From Flavobacteriales bacterium (GTDB taxonomy: Bacteria > Bacteroidota > Bacteroidia > Flavobacteriales > Schleiferiaceae), in NCBI GenBank assembly GCA_007693635.1, contig REDE01000095.1, forward strand, positions 1 to 37,031: a stretch of DNA of 37,031 nucleotides. The letters are read 5' to 3'. Below are positions 25,513-33,999 of this stretch, piece by piece (the stretch's first letter is position 1; each line of letters opens with the position of its first letter). The position numbers were made by a program, and so were the translations under genes. The notes below the pieces were generated by a model. That model had not been told where the DNA came from and made no database searches. It worked only from the letters and a program-made list of their open reading frames with translations.

Positions 25513-28023
25513 CTATTGCAATACGAGCTTCTTTGTTACCGACCCATTAGGGTGCATAAAACGAACAAAATAAATACCTGAAGGTAAATTTGATAAATCG
25601 ATCGCAGCTTCTACACCCGCTAATAAGTCTTCTGTCAGCACCACTCGACCATCCATTGATAATATTTCTGCCGTGGTATTTTCGGGTGCAAGCAAACGAA
25701 AACGACCGGAACTTGGGTTGGGAAACACCTTAAACTCCGATTCTCTGGCAAATTCTTGCTGGGAAAGATTGACGTGAAACAAGGGGCTCTCCCAAACTCC
25801 CCTGCCGTAGGTTCCCGCGCGGATGGTTCCGATATTGTATTGGATTTTCAAATCATAAACCATTACATTGGGCATATTATCGAAGAAAGGAATCCACTCG
25901 TTCATTCCTTCTTCAAAATAATACACGCCAACATCCATCCCTACGTAGAGTCGTTCTTTTTCGCCTTCTTGAATAGTTATCACATTAGCCGGCAAATTAG
26001 GCAGTCCATCACTTATTGAGAACCAACTTTCGCCGGCATCGATACTCTTGAAAACCTTTGAGGTTGAAATATAGCCCCCGTATGTTGCGTATAAAATTTC
26101 GGGATTATGAGGAGAAACTTTTAAGTCTGTCATAGCCAATCCGGTTGGCAAAGAACCTCTAGTCATCGTCCACGACAATCCACCATCAGTACTTACAAAC
26201 GGCCGGTTGCCGGTAGTATAATAAATGATGTCGGGATTGCTTTTACTCTGAGCGATAAATCGCACCTTAGAACCAGACTGAGTGAGCATTGTCCAAGTAA
26301 TACCACCATTGGTTGAGCGCCATAGATTATCTTTTCCCACATACAGGGTTTGCGGGTCTGTCGGGTGCATGATATAAGGAGTCACCCATAAGCCTGTTTC
26401 ATTTATATTTGACATCAATCGGACAAAATTTGCTCCCCCATCATCCGATCTACGAAGGTTTCCAAACTGAGTGGAAATATAGACCGTATTGGGATTGGTG
26501 GGATGAATTATAGTATGCATGCCATCCGCTCCAAAGATGTGCTTCCAGATGCCACCTTCAAGTCGGTTGGTGCCGTTATCCTGTGTTCCCATTTGCATGA
26601 TATTATTAAATGTAGGACTCAGACCCATCCCGTAAATCTGGGTAATCTCAAGACCTTTAGAAATGTCTTGCCAGGTTAATCCGCCGGTATTCGTTCGAAA
26701 AATACCACCATCACAACCCACATACAAAAAGTCGCCATGATAGCCCAAGTAGTGAATATCCGCATGGACATAAGGGCGATTTTGATTGTCGTACCGCCAG
26801 TGCGATTGTATGAAAAAGTCATCGCCACCATTAAACGTTCTCCAAATATTTACCCCACCAGTAAATACGTGATCAGCATTTGTCGGTGATACTGCGATAC
26901 ATAAGTCGTACCAGCCTTGACCACGCTCATTTTGTCCCAGTTCATCACTCGCCAAGATGTTTGGGGTATCGAGTTTTAGAACGAAGGATTCGGCGACATC
27001 ATCCGAACGGTAAAAGCCTCGCAGACCTTGCGTAGCTGAAGAAGCCAGGAGCGCATATACTCGGTTAGAATCTGCCGGCGAAACGCCCAATGCTATGCGG
27101 CTAGTTCCGTTTGCGTTTGGCAATCCATTGGAGATTTCTCGAAATGTTGCACCGCCATCCTCCGATTTGTAGACACGATTGCTTGCGGCGAAAATGACCG
27201 AAGGATTTAATGGATGATATGCCATTGAACGGAAATTTCCGCCTTGAATGATAACCGACCAAGTATTTCCTGCATCGGTTGAGCGATATACACCGTTTGA
27301 GGCAGCCACCATAATGATGCTGGTATCGTTTGGAGCAAAATAGACATCCGATATGCGAACGAATTGGTTTACTGCAAACTGCAATCCGGTGGTATCCCAA
27401 CTTTGGCCTCCGTCGTAACTGCGGAGCAATCCAATACTGTACGTACTGGCTCCATAACCATCACCCGTACCGAGCAGTAGCGACTGGTTATTCAAATGAT
27501 TAATTGCTAAACCAGTAGCTCCAATAACTGGCAAATTATCGGTTAGATTATTCCAAGTATGACCGTTATTAATCGACTTCCAAACCCCACCAGAAGGTGT
27601 AGTTACGTAAATTGTTTGCGGATTGATGGGGTCAACTTCCACCCAGTTTACACGACCTAAACCAGGATTATATCCACTTGTGTGATTCACCCAATCAGCA
27701 GGCCCCATAGACTGCCAATTGCCCTGAAAAAATCCCGACTTTCTTTTATTCTGATTATACTCCATCATCTCATTCCACAGCATATTTCCAGGCGGGCGTT
27801 GGCCTTCAGCTCCTGTTCTTCTCTCCATCCAATTGGCCCAGCGTTCAAACTGCTTGTGCCCCTGACCACGTTCATACGGGACATTCCCCCATTGCTGTTC
27901 GTAGGCAGCTCTAACCTCCTCCACCGTATACTGAGGATCCTCCATCATTTCCACCCAGGTCTGGGCATTAACACCTGAAATTGAGAATAATAAAACCCAC
28001 AAACCGCATAAGATCTTTTGCAT
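25513..28023 (-). CDS. T9SS-exported Asp-box (BNR/sortilin-like) repeat protein
   Basis: 836 aa with a signal peptide (MQKILCGLWVLLFSISGVNAQ). Seen: about nine Asp-box motifs of the form S-x-D/N-x-G-x-T/S-W, such as SINNGHTW, SYDGGQSW, STDAGNTW, SEDGGATF, SDDGGANF, STNGGITW, STDGGLSW and SIDAGESW, typical of seven-bladed beta-propellers of the sialidase, Vps10/sortilin or GH74 xyloglucanase type. No obvious catalytic Asp pair of GH74 could be assigned. The C-terminus (FKVFPNPSSGRFRLLAPEN, ending GIYFVRFMHPNGSVTKKLVLQ) is a canonical type A sorting domain for the type IX secretion system, so the protein is displayed on or released from the cell surface. Substrate unknown. No exact TAnnTTTG upstream. 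Confidence 0.92.
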   Translation of the reverse strand: MQKILCGLWVLLFSISGVNAQTWVEMMEDPQYTVEEVRAAYEQQWGNVPYERGQGHKQFERWANWMERRTGAEGQRPPGNMLWNEMMEYNQNKRKSGFFQGNWQSMGPADWVNHTSGYNPGLGRVNWVEVDPINPQTIYVTTPSGGVWKSINNGHTWNNLTDNLPVIGATGLAINHLNNQSLLLGTGDGYGASTYSIGLLRSYDGGQSWDTTGLQFAVNQFVRISDVYFAPNDTSIIMVAASNGVYRSTDAGNTWSVIIQGGNFRSMAYHPLNPSVIFAASNRVYKSEDGGATFREISNGLPNANGTSRIALGVSPADSNRVYALLASSATQGLRGFYRSDDVAESFVLKLDTPNILASDELGQNERGQGWYDLCIAVSPTNADHVFTGGVNIWRTFNGGDDFFIQSHWRYDNQNRPYVHADIHYLGYHGDFLYVGCDGGIFRTNTGGLTWQDISKGLEITQIYGMGLSPTFNNIMQMGTQDNGTNRLEGGIWKHIFGADGMHTIIHPTNPNTVYISTQFGNLRRSDDGGANFVRLMSNINETGLWVTPYIMHPTDPQTLYVGKDNLWRSTNGGITWTMLTQSGSKVRFIAQSKSNPDIIYYTTGNRPFVSTDGGLSWTMTRGSLPTGLAMTDLKVSPHNPEILYATYGGYISTSKVFKSIDAGESWFSISDGLPNLPANVITIQEGEKERLYVGMDVGVYYFEEGMNEWIPFFDNMPNVMVYDLKIQYNIGTIRAGTYGRGVWESPLFHVNLSQQEFARESEFKVFPNPSSGRFRLLAPENTTAEILSMDGRVVLTEDLLAGVEAAIDLSNLPSGIYFVRFMHPNGSVTKKLVLQ

Positions 28024-28055
28024 CGATATATGTATTTGAATTTACAGAAATAAAG

Positions 28056-28202
28056 ATGACGAAAATACGAAAGAAAAATGAAATTCATCAACTCATCGAC
28101 ACGACTCAAAAGAGCAAAAGGAAAGGATTGGGAAATGCCTTTCGGACAACAAAAAATTTTAAGAAAAAGTGGTTAGGACGCAAAATTTACAGATACAATT
28201 GA
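28056..28202 (+). CDS. Tiny basic ORF, hypothetical
   Basis: This is a 48-codon ORF from ATG 28056 with a very high content of Lys and Arg (MTKIRKKNEIHQLIDTTQK, ending KKWLGRKIYRYN). I recognise no family. It lies in the 635-nt gap around the tRNA, has no clear -7 element, and is followed after 19 nt by an AGTAGT/ACTACT stem (28222-28241) with a T-rich loop that could end a transcript. It could be a small nucleic-acid-binding protein or chance. Confidence 0.3.
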   Translation: MTKIRKKNEIHQLIDTTQKSKRKGLGNAFRTTKNFKKKWLGRKIYRYN

Positions 28203-28254
28203 GCGGGTCCATCTTCCCTGAAGTAGTCTTTTTTCACTACTACTTTGTTTGTAT

Positions 28255-28293
28255 GTGTCCCAGTCATTATTTTATGGGACAAATCTGGGACAC
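28255..28293. repeat. GTGTCCCAG/CTGGGACAC inverted repeat with a competing inner arm
   Basis: GTGTCCCAG (28255-28263) pairs perfectly with CTGGGACAC (28285-28293). The inner TGGGAC (28275-28280) can also pair with GTCCCA (28257-28262), giving mutually exclusive stems. GGACAAAT occurs twice (28277-28284 and 28309-28316). It lies about 110 nt beyond the 3' end of tRNA-Arg. I do not know its role. Confidence 0.6.
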
Positions 28294-28347
28294 GAAATTC
28301 ACTTTTTTGGACAAATAACATAACATTCGGCTTTTTAGGTTTAACGT

Positions 28348-28365
28348 AAAAAGCTGAATATCAGC
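28348..28365 (-). terminator. Intrinsic terminator of tRNA-Arg
   Basis: On the minus strand the stem GCTGA-TAT-TCAGC is followed by TTTTT, 39 nt after the tRNA 3' end. An AT-only palindrome, AGTAAATTTT/AAAATTTACT (28369-28390), sits between the two. Confidence 0.6.
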
Positions 28366-28404
28366 GGAAGTAAATTTTAGAAAATTTACTCTAAAGGGTA
28401 GTTG

Positions 28405-28478
28405 TGATCCCGACAGGATTCGAACCTGTGACCTACTGATTAGAAGTCAGTTGCTCTATCCAGCTGAGCTACGGGACC
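28405..28478 (-). tRNA. tRNA-Arg (anticodon TCT)
   Basis: 74 nt on the minus strand. The acceptor stem is GGTCCCG/CGGGATC with a G-U at position 2-71 and discriminator A; the D arm is GCTCAGCTGGATAGAGC. The anticodon arm ACTGA-CTTCTAA-TCAGT gives anticodon TCT (reads AGA/AGG), and the T arm is ACAGG-TTCGAAT-CCTGT. CCA is not encoded. It has its own -7 element and terminator. Confidence 0.97.
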
Positions 28479-28493
28479 AAAATTTCAGGGGCG

Positions 28494-28501
28494 CAAAAAT
28501 A
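28494..28501 (-). promoter_or_regulatory. Putative -7 element of tRNA-Arg
   Basis: TATTTTTG on the minus strand, 15 nt upstream of the tRNA 5' end. No clear -33 box. Confidence 0.5.
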
Positions 28502-28645
28502 GTGTGCAATGGGCGTATTTCTCATACATATTTTAGTTTTTTTGGTTTGACAAGATAAATTCACTATAGCGGACTGAATACCAGTCATAAAGCGATTTTT
28601 GGTTATCCTTTACACAGAATTGAAGATTGCATGAACTTGCAACTC

Positions 28646-28653
28646 TATTTTTG
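28646..28653 (+). promoter_or_regulatory. Putative -7 element of the CPBP protease gene
   Basis: TATTTTTG followed by CCGCA and then the ATG at 28659. A TTG lies 16 nt upstream and another 23 nt upstream of the element. The predicted transcript would be leaderless or nearly so. Confidence 0.6.
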
Positions 28654-28658
28654 CCGCA

Positions 28659-29342
28659 ATGGAATGGCTCGTCTTACTACTTATTATTGCTGCAGCTATA
28701 AATGCCAGTCGGGTAAGACCGCAGTATGTTGGCAATAGAATTGCCTTTTACAAAAAACACCTAGGCGTACAGTTTATCATTGTCGTTGTTGTGCTGTTCT
28801 TGGTACCTGCGGTATTTTGGTTTTCTCCATTTGAGATATGGAAACCTAAAACCCTATTTTTAGACGATGTCGATTGGTTGAGTATCTTAATCTCTGTTAG
28901 CAGTGTCAATTTTATTTTCAGCTTCACTAATCTTATTTACAAAAACAGAGATCTCCTTCATGAGAGCGTGATTTTTGGCTTACCAAATTACCTTCTGCCT
29001 TCAACGTGGAAGGAATGGTGGATTTTTACATGCTTTATTTCGGGAGGCGTAGTTTTTGAAGAACTGATTTTCAGACTTGTACTTTTTGGATTGCTCTACG
29101 AAACGCTCGGACTTACCAGCTGGCCATTAATTGTCTCTGCAACCATTATTTTCAGCTTAGGCCACGCCTATCAAGGAATAAAAGGCCTCGTTAGCAGCAG
29201 TTTGATGGGAATATTATTTGCCATCATATACTTAATTACCGAAACACTTTGGTGGCCCATTGCGATACACGCAATCCACAATTACAGCATTGTTGTATAT
29301 TCTGCTCGCCGAATTATCGCAAAGCAGCGGGAAGTCTCGTAG
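28659..29342 (+). CDS. CPBP-family intramembrane metalloprotease (Rce1-like)
   Basis: 227 aa with about six hydrophobic segments. Seen: the three family motifs, EExxxR in VVFEELIFRLVLFG, FxxxH in FSLGHAYQGIKG, and HxxxN in IAIHAIHN, whose Glu and His residues form the active site in the membrane. Bacterial members act in bacteriocin maturation, immunity or unknown proteolysis; no such partner genes are here. The ATG at 28659 follows the -7 element by 5 nt. It faces metH convergently with a 36-nt gap that contains a weak TTGGGA/TCCCAA stem. Confidence 0.9.
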   Translation: MEWLVLLLIIAAAINASRVRPQYVGNRIAFYKKHLGVQFIIVVVVLFLVPAVFWFSPFEIWKPKTLFLDDVDWLSILISVSSVNFIFSFTNLIYKNRDLLHESVIFGLPNYLLPSTWKEWWIFTCFISGGVVFEELIFRLVLFGLLYETLGLTSWPLIVSATIIFSLGHAYQGIKGLVSSSLMGILFAIIYLITETLWWPIAIHAIHNYSIVVYSARRIIAKQREVS

Positions 29343-29378
29343 CGAAATAACTTTTTGGGAAAGAACCGAATCCCAAAT

Positions 29379-32300
29379 CTAGTAATTCAAATTCGGAGCC
29401 AACCAACGTTCAATATCTTCCAAAGCCATAGCGCGCCGTTCCGCATAATCCTCAACCTGGTCTTTACCCAATCTGCCTACACCAAAATATTTGGCTTGTG
29501 GGTGGGCAAAATACCAACCACTTACACTTGATGCTGGGTACATTGCCAAATGTTCGGTTAGCGTAGCGCCTATTCGCTTTTCAACCTCCAAAAGCAACCA
29601 GATAGTCAATTTATCCAAATGGTCGGGACATGCAGGATACCCAGGTGCCGGGCGAATTCCCTGATATCGCTCCTTTATCAAGTCGCTATTTGGCAGCGGT
29701 TCACCCGTTTCATATCCCCAAACATCGCGACGGACTCGTTCGTGCAAAAACTCAGCGAAGGCCTCTGCCAAACGATCACATAACACTTTAACCATTATCG
29801 CATTATAATCGTCCTTTTGAACCTCATATTCCTTAGCGAGTTCATCTGCTCCAAAAACGTGAACGGCAAAAGCCCCCATAAAATCATCACTTTTTGAAAT
29901 GTAATCCGCTAATGCAAGATTATTGGCTCCCTCCGCCTTTTGCTGTTGCTGTCGGAGGGTATAAACTTTAAAAATTCGACCATTTTTGGATAAAACAATA
30001 TCGTCACCTTCGCGATATGCCGGAAAAATAGAGCATACACCCTTCATTTGAATACGCTCATCTCCCGACAAAATACCCAACATTTCCTGTGCATCGGCGA
30101 ATAATTTCTGCGCCTCCTCACCTACCAATTCATCGTCGAGAATATTTGGATAACGACCGTGAAGTTCCCAAGCTTGAAAAAATGGAGTCCAGTCGATGTA
30201 AGGCAGTAAGGTAGCCACATCCGGACGCCACTCAATAATTTCGTCTACAAGCTTTGGAGCAACAACAGGATCGTTCGAAAAATCAATTTGCAAGCCTTTT
30301 TCTCTGGCTTCAGCGATTGAGGCTAATGGTTTGGTATCACGTTTTTTGAGAAATCCATCACGTAATTTATCGTACTCTATTCTAATGTTTTCCGTAAAAC
30401 TCGCCTTTACGTCATCGTTGAGCAAGTTAGAAACCACCGGTACAGATCTTGAGGCATCCAAAACGTGAATAACCGGTTCGGAGCATACAGGGGCTATCTT
30501 CACCGCTGTATGCGCCCTACTTGTGGTTGCTCCTCCGATCAAGAGAGGGATTTTTATACCTCGTCGTTTCATTTCAGAGGCCACGTGAACCATCTCGTCC
30601 AAGGAAGGTGTGATTAATCCACTCAAGCCAATCACATCGACTTTTTCCCTAACAGCGGTCTCTAAAATTGTATCAGCAGGCACCATTACGCCGAGGTCGA
30701 TAACCTCGTAACTGTTACACTGCAATACCACGCCCACGATATTTTTCCCGATATCGTGTACATCCCCTTTAACAGTAGCCATGAGAACCTTTCCTTTATT
30801 TTGCCGTGCTTCTGGCTGTTCAGCCTTCATTTGCAATAGATAAGGCTCTAACCACGCCACCGATTTCTTCATTACACGAGCACTTTTCACGACTTGAGGT
30901 AAAAACATCTTTCCCTCCCCAAATAAATCCCCCACCACATTCATCCCATCCATCAATGGTCCTTCGATAACCTGCAATGGATTACCAAGTTCTGCGAGCA
31001 TTTCAGCGGTGTCCGTTTCTATGTATGCGTCGATACCCTTAATCAGGCTATAGCTCAAACGCTCCTTAATCGGAAGTTCCCGCCAGGAAAGGTCTTTCTC
31101 GCTTTTTCTGGTTTCACCGCTAAATTGTGCGGCAAAGTTGATCATACGCTCCGTTGCATCAGCACGTCGATCAAAGAGAACATCCTCAACGTGCTCAAGA
31201 AGATCCTGAGGAATATCAGAATAAACGCCTATCTGACCGGCGTTTACAATCCCCATGTCCAAACCGGCACGAACCGCATGATACAAAAACGCGGTATGCA
31301 TGGCTTCGCGAATGGGCTCATTACCTCGAAAACTAAATGACAAATTAGATATCCCTCCACTGGTTCTGGCTCCGGGTAAATTTTCTTTTATCCAACGAAT
31401 GGCATCAATAAAATCAATCGCAAAACGATTGTGCTCCTCCATTCCCGTCGCAATGGTAAGTATATTGGGATCGAAAATAATGTCGTGCGGAGGAAATCCT
31501 ACTTTTTGAGTAAGTATCTGATACGCTCGCGAACATATTTCAATCCTGCGCTCAAAGGTATCGGCCTGTCCAATCTCGTCGAAGGCCATAACAACCACTG
31601 CCGCTCCGTATCGCTTAATCGTTTGTGCTTGCTGAATAAAAGCCACCTCCCCTTCTTTCAGAGAAATGGAATTTACGATTCCCTTTCCCTGAACACACTG
31701 TAAACCCGATTCTAGCACCGACCATTTACTCGAGTCGATCATGACAGGAACACGGGCAATATCGGGTTCAGCGGCCAATAAATTGAGAAAATCCCGCATT
31801 ACTTTTTCCGAATCAAGCATTCCGTCATCAACATTTACATCGATGATTTGGGCGCCGTTTTCGACTTGTTGCCTTGCGATTTCGACCGCTTCATCTAGAC
31901 GTTCTTCTAGGATGAGTCGGGCAAACTTACGCGAACCGGTAATGTTGGTTCGTTCGCCAATGTTTACAAAATTCACATCGTCTCGGTGATCAAAAATCTC
32001 AAGACCACTGAGTTGAAGACGAGTTGGTGAACTCTTTGGTTTGCGAGGCGCGTATTTCGCAGCCTCCTCAGCAATTAACCGAATATGCTCGGGAGTTGTG
32101 CCGCAGCATCCCCCAATAATATTCACGCAATTTTCTTCAAGAAAAGAGCGAATATTTCGTCGCATTTCTTCCGGACCCTCGTCGTATTCTCCAAAAGCGT
32201 TGGGCAAACCAGCATTGGGGTGAGCACTGACGTAAAACGGCGCCATCCTCGATAAGTCTTGTAAGTGCGGCATCATTTGCTGAGCACCCAAGGCACAATT

Positions 32301-33050
32301 AAGTCCAATACTCAGCAATGGCATATGTTGCAATGAAACCAGCAAGGCCTCTACCGTTTGTCCGGATAATGTCCTCCCTGAATTATCGGTAATGGTACCG
32401 GAAACCATTATTGGCAATCGCTTCGATCGTTTTTGAAAAACCGCTTCAATGGCTGATAAAGCTGCCTTAGCGTTCAAGGTGTCGAAAACCGTTTCCACCA
32501 AAAGCAAATGTACACCACCCTCCATAAGTGCGTCTACTTGCTCCTCGTAGGAAGCTTGTAATTCACTAAAAGTTACAGCCCGAAATCCCGGATTATTAAC
32601 ATCCGGAGAAATAGAAGCCGTTCGATTGGTCGGCCCGATGCTTCCGGCCACCATTCTGGGTTTATGTGGCTCACGAATGCTCCATTCACTTGCGGCTTCA
32701 CAAGCCAAACGAGCCGCTTGATGGTTGAGCTCCCAAACCAACTCTTCCAGATGATAATCGGCCTGAGCAATTGAGGTTGAATTGAATGTATTTGTTTCGG
32801 CAATATCTGCTCCCGCCTCAAAGTAAGCGTGGTGTATTGCACTGATAATGTCGGGTCGTGTAATCGACAATAAATCATTATTCCCCTTTAGTGAATGAGC
32901 GTGATTGGCAAAGCGATCACCACGATAATCATTCTCCTCAAGTTTATACTGCTGTATCATGGTACCCATTGCACCATCTAAGACAAGAATACGCTTAGAT
33001 GCTTGACCAAATACGTCGATTGATGGTTCTGCAATTGAATTCTCTTTCAT
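29379..33050 (-). CDS. metH: Cobalamin-dependent methionine synthase, full length
   Basis: It transfers a methyl group from methyltetrahydrofolate via cobalamin to homocysteine. Seen in order over 1223 aa: the homocysteine domain with zinc ligands in [10 protein letters not shown] and [14 protein letters not shown]; the folate domain ([21 protein letters not shown]); the cobalamin cap and binding domain with DxHxxG in [20 protein letters not shown] and the [13 protein letters not shown] loop; and the S-adenosylmethionine reactivation domain ([12 protein letters not shown]). All four modules are in one chain; some Bacteroidota split them. A SAM-I riboswitch lies in the leader, so the gene should be shut down when S-adenosylmethionine is plentiful. 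Cells need imported or self-made B12; no cobalamin genes are near. Confidence 0.98.
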   Translation of the reverse strand: MKENSIAEPSIDVFGQASKRILVLDGAMGTMIQQYKLEENDYRGDRFANHAHSLKGNNDLLSITRPDIISAIHHAYFEAGADIAETNTFNSTSIAQADYHLEELVWELNHQAARLACEAASEWSIREPHKPRMVAGSIGPTNRTASISPDVNNPGFRAVTFSELQASYEEQVDALMEGGVHLLLVETVFDTLNAKAALSAIEAVFQKRSKRLPIMVSGTITDNSGRTLSGQTVEALLVSLQHMPLLSIGLNCALGAQQMMPHLQDLSRMAPFYVSAHPNAGLPNAFGEYDEGPEEMRRNIRSFLEENCVNIIGGCCGTTPEHIRLIAEEAAKYAPRKPKSSPTRLQLSGLEIFDHRDDVNFVNIGERTNITGSRKFARLILEERLDEAVEIARQQVENGAQIIDVNVDDGMLDSEKVMRDFLNLLAAEPDIARVPVMIDSSKWSVLESGLQCVQGKGIVNSISLKEGEVAFIQQAQTIKRYGAAVVVMAFDEIGQADTFERRIEICSRAYQILTQKVGFPPHDIIFDPNILTIATGMEEHNRFAIDFIDAIRWIKENLPGARTSGGISNLSFSFRGNEPIREAMHTAFLYHAVRAGLDMGIVNAGQIGVYSDIPQDLLEHVEDVLFDRRADATERMINFAAQFSGETRKSEKDLSWRELPIKERLSYSLIKGIDAYIETDTAEMLAELGNPLQVIEGPLMDGMNVVGDLFGEGKMFLPQVVKSARVMKKSVAWLEPYLLQMKAEQPEARQNKGKVLMATVKGDVHDIGKNIVGVVLQCNSYEVIDLGVMVPADTILETAVREKVDVIGLSGLITPSLDEMVHVASEMKRRGIKIPLLIGGATTSRAHTAVKIAPVCSEPVIHVLDASRSVPVVSNLLNDDVKASFTENIRIEYDKLRDGFLKKRDTKPLASIAEAREKGLQIDFSNDPVVAPKLVDEIIEWRPDVATLLPYIDWTPFFQAWELHGRYPNILDDELVGEEAQKLFADAQEMLGILSGDERIQMKGVCSIFPAYREGDDIVLSKNGRIFKVYTLRQQQQKAEGANNLALADYISKSDDFMGAFAVHVFGADELAKEYEVQKDDYNAIMVKVLCDRLAEAFAEFLHERVRRDVWGYETGEPLPNSDLIKERYQGIRPAPGYPACPDHLDKLTIWLLLEVEKRIGATLTEHLAMYPASSVSGWYFAHPQAKYFGVGRLGKDQVEDYAERRAMALEDIERWLAPNLNY

Positions 33051-33126
33051 GTCCCTCTGCGAGTTTAAATAATTTTGCCAGAGAATGACCGAAAAGAGTA
33101 TGCGATGCCAAAAGAAGCAATATTCG

Positions 33127-33237
33127 CGCTCATCTTCCCCTATTCAGGGACGGAATTAGCACCACTTTACATTAGAATATCGTAAAAGGTTGCTAAGACT
33201 TCAAAGGGCCGACTCCCTCAGTCTTTCTCTATAAGCG
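33127..33237 (-). promoter_or_regulatory. SAM-I (S-box) riboswitch of metH
   Basis: Read on the minus strand, the leader contains the S-box core in order: CTTAT at the start of P1, GAGGGAGTCGGCCC, TTTGAAGTCTTAGCAACC and GGTGCTAATTCC, then the 3' side of P1 (CGCTTAT pairs with ATGAGCG over 7 bp). P1 closes at 33231-33237 and 33127-33133. This class binds S-adenosylmethionine. The expression platform is not clear: a CTCTG/CAGAG stem (33055-33083) directly before the start codon could act on translation. No terminator T-tract was seen. Confidence 0.92.
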
Positions 33238-33240
33238 GTG

Positions 33241-33248
33241 CAAATATA
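33241..33248 (-). promoter_or_regulatory. Putative -7 element of metH
   Basis: TATATTTG on the minus strand ends 4 nt before the riboswitch P1 stem, exactly where transcription must begin for the aptamer to be intact. An upstream TTGACA is too close to be a -33 box in this pattern. Confidence 0.55.
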
Positions 33249-33354
33249 TGTGTCAATTTAATTGTTTTTGTAATCATTGAAAAAATCTCGAATGAAATTG
33301 GCAAAATTTAAAAAATATCGGTTAAATATGACCTTATAATACTCGTTCACTGCC

Positions 33355-33362
33355 TACATTTG
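33355..33362 (+). promoter_or_regulatory. Putative -7 element of coaE
   Basis: TACATTTG lies 26 nt before the ATG at 33388. A TTG at 33367 falls at the expected transcription start, which argues against it as initiation codon. Confidence 0.5.
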
Positions 33363-33387
33363 TTGTTTGAAAAAATCACTTTCCGTT

Positions 33388-33999
33388 ATGGCTGACAAAC
33401 CACTCATCGTTGGTATTACCGGTGGAATTGGAAGCGGGAAAACCACCGTTGCCAAAATTTTTGAAAAAATGGGAATCCCCATTTACATCGCAGATGAAAA
33501 GTCACGCGAACGCACGGCCACAGATCCGCGGATTAAATCATATATCCAAGAGACCTACGGCGATGAACTCTTCGATAGCGACGGCTCGCTAAAGCGCAAG
33601 GCATTGGGGGAGATTGTTTTTCCGGATAAGGATAAACTAAAAGCTTTAAATGAAGTCATACATCCAATTGTAGCTGAGGATTTTAAAGAATGGTTAGCGC
33701 AGCAAAACGCACCCTACATTCTCAAAGAAGCAGCGGTGCTATTCGAATCGGGAACGTACAATGATTGTGACTACATCATTGTAGTTATTGCTCCCCGCGA
33801 ATTGAGGATCAAAAGAGTTATGGAGCGGAGTGGATTAACTCGAGAAGAAATTGAATCGCGAATGAACCACCAATGGTCGGACGACGACAAAATTGCACTG
33901 AGTGATTTCGTAATTCGCAACGGCGAAGACGACGCCCTCATGCCCCAGATATTTGAAATACATGAAGATCTTAAACGCAGCACAAATTCGGGAAGTTGA
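33388..33999 (+). CDS. coaE: Dephospho-CoA kinase
   Basis: Last step of coenzyme A synthesis: phosphorylation of the ribose 3'-OH of dephospho-CoA by ATP. Seen: P-loop GITGGIGSGKTTVAKIF, the CoA-binding region with IYIADEKSRE, LNEVIHPIV and the lid segment VMERSGLTREEIESRM. 203 aa. I chose the ATG at 33388 over a TTG at 33367 because the TTG lies at the predicted transcript start and the family begins near MADKPLIVGITG. The end overlaps the hydrate-repair gene by 38 nt, suggesting coupled translation. Confidence 0.96.
   Translation: MADKPLIVGITGGIGSGKTTVAKIFEKMGIPIYIADEKSRERTATDPRIKSYIQETYGDELFDSDGSLKRKALGEIVFPDKDKLKALNEVIHPIVAEDFKEWLAQQNAPYILKEAAVLFESGTYNDCDYIIVVIAPRELRIKRVMERSGLTREEIESRMNHQWSDDDKIALSDFVIRNGEDDALMPQIFEIHEDLKRSTNSGS

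Noticed and set aside
29355-29376. TTGGGA/TCCCAA stem between the CPBP and metH genes as a terminator.
   Set aside because: The stem is short with a 10-nt loop, and no T-tract follows it on either strand.
33085-33159. 24-codon ORF on the plus strand behind a TAATTTTG motif (33070-33077), antisense to the metH riboswitch.
   Set aside because: A six-fixed-base motif occurs by chance in AT-rich DNA, the peptide shows no recognisable feature, and the bases are constrained by the riboswitch on the other strand.
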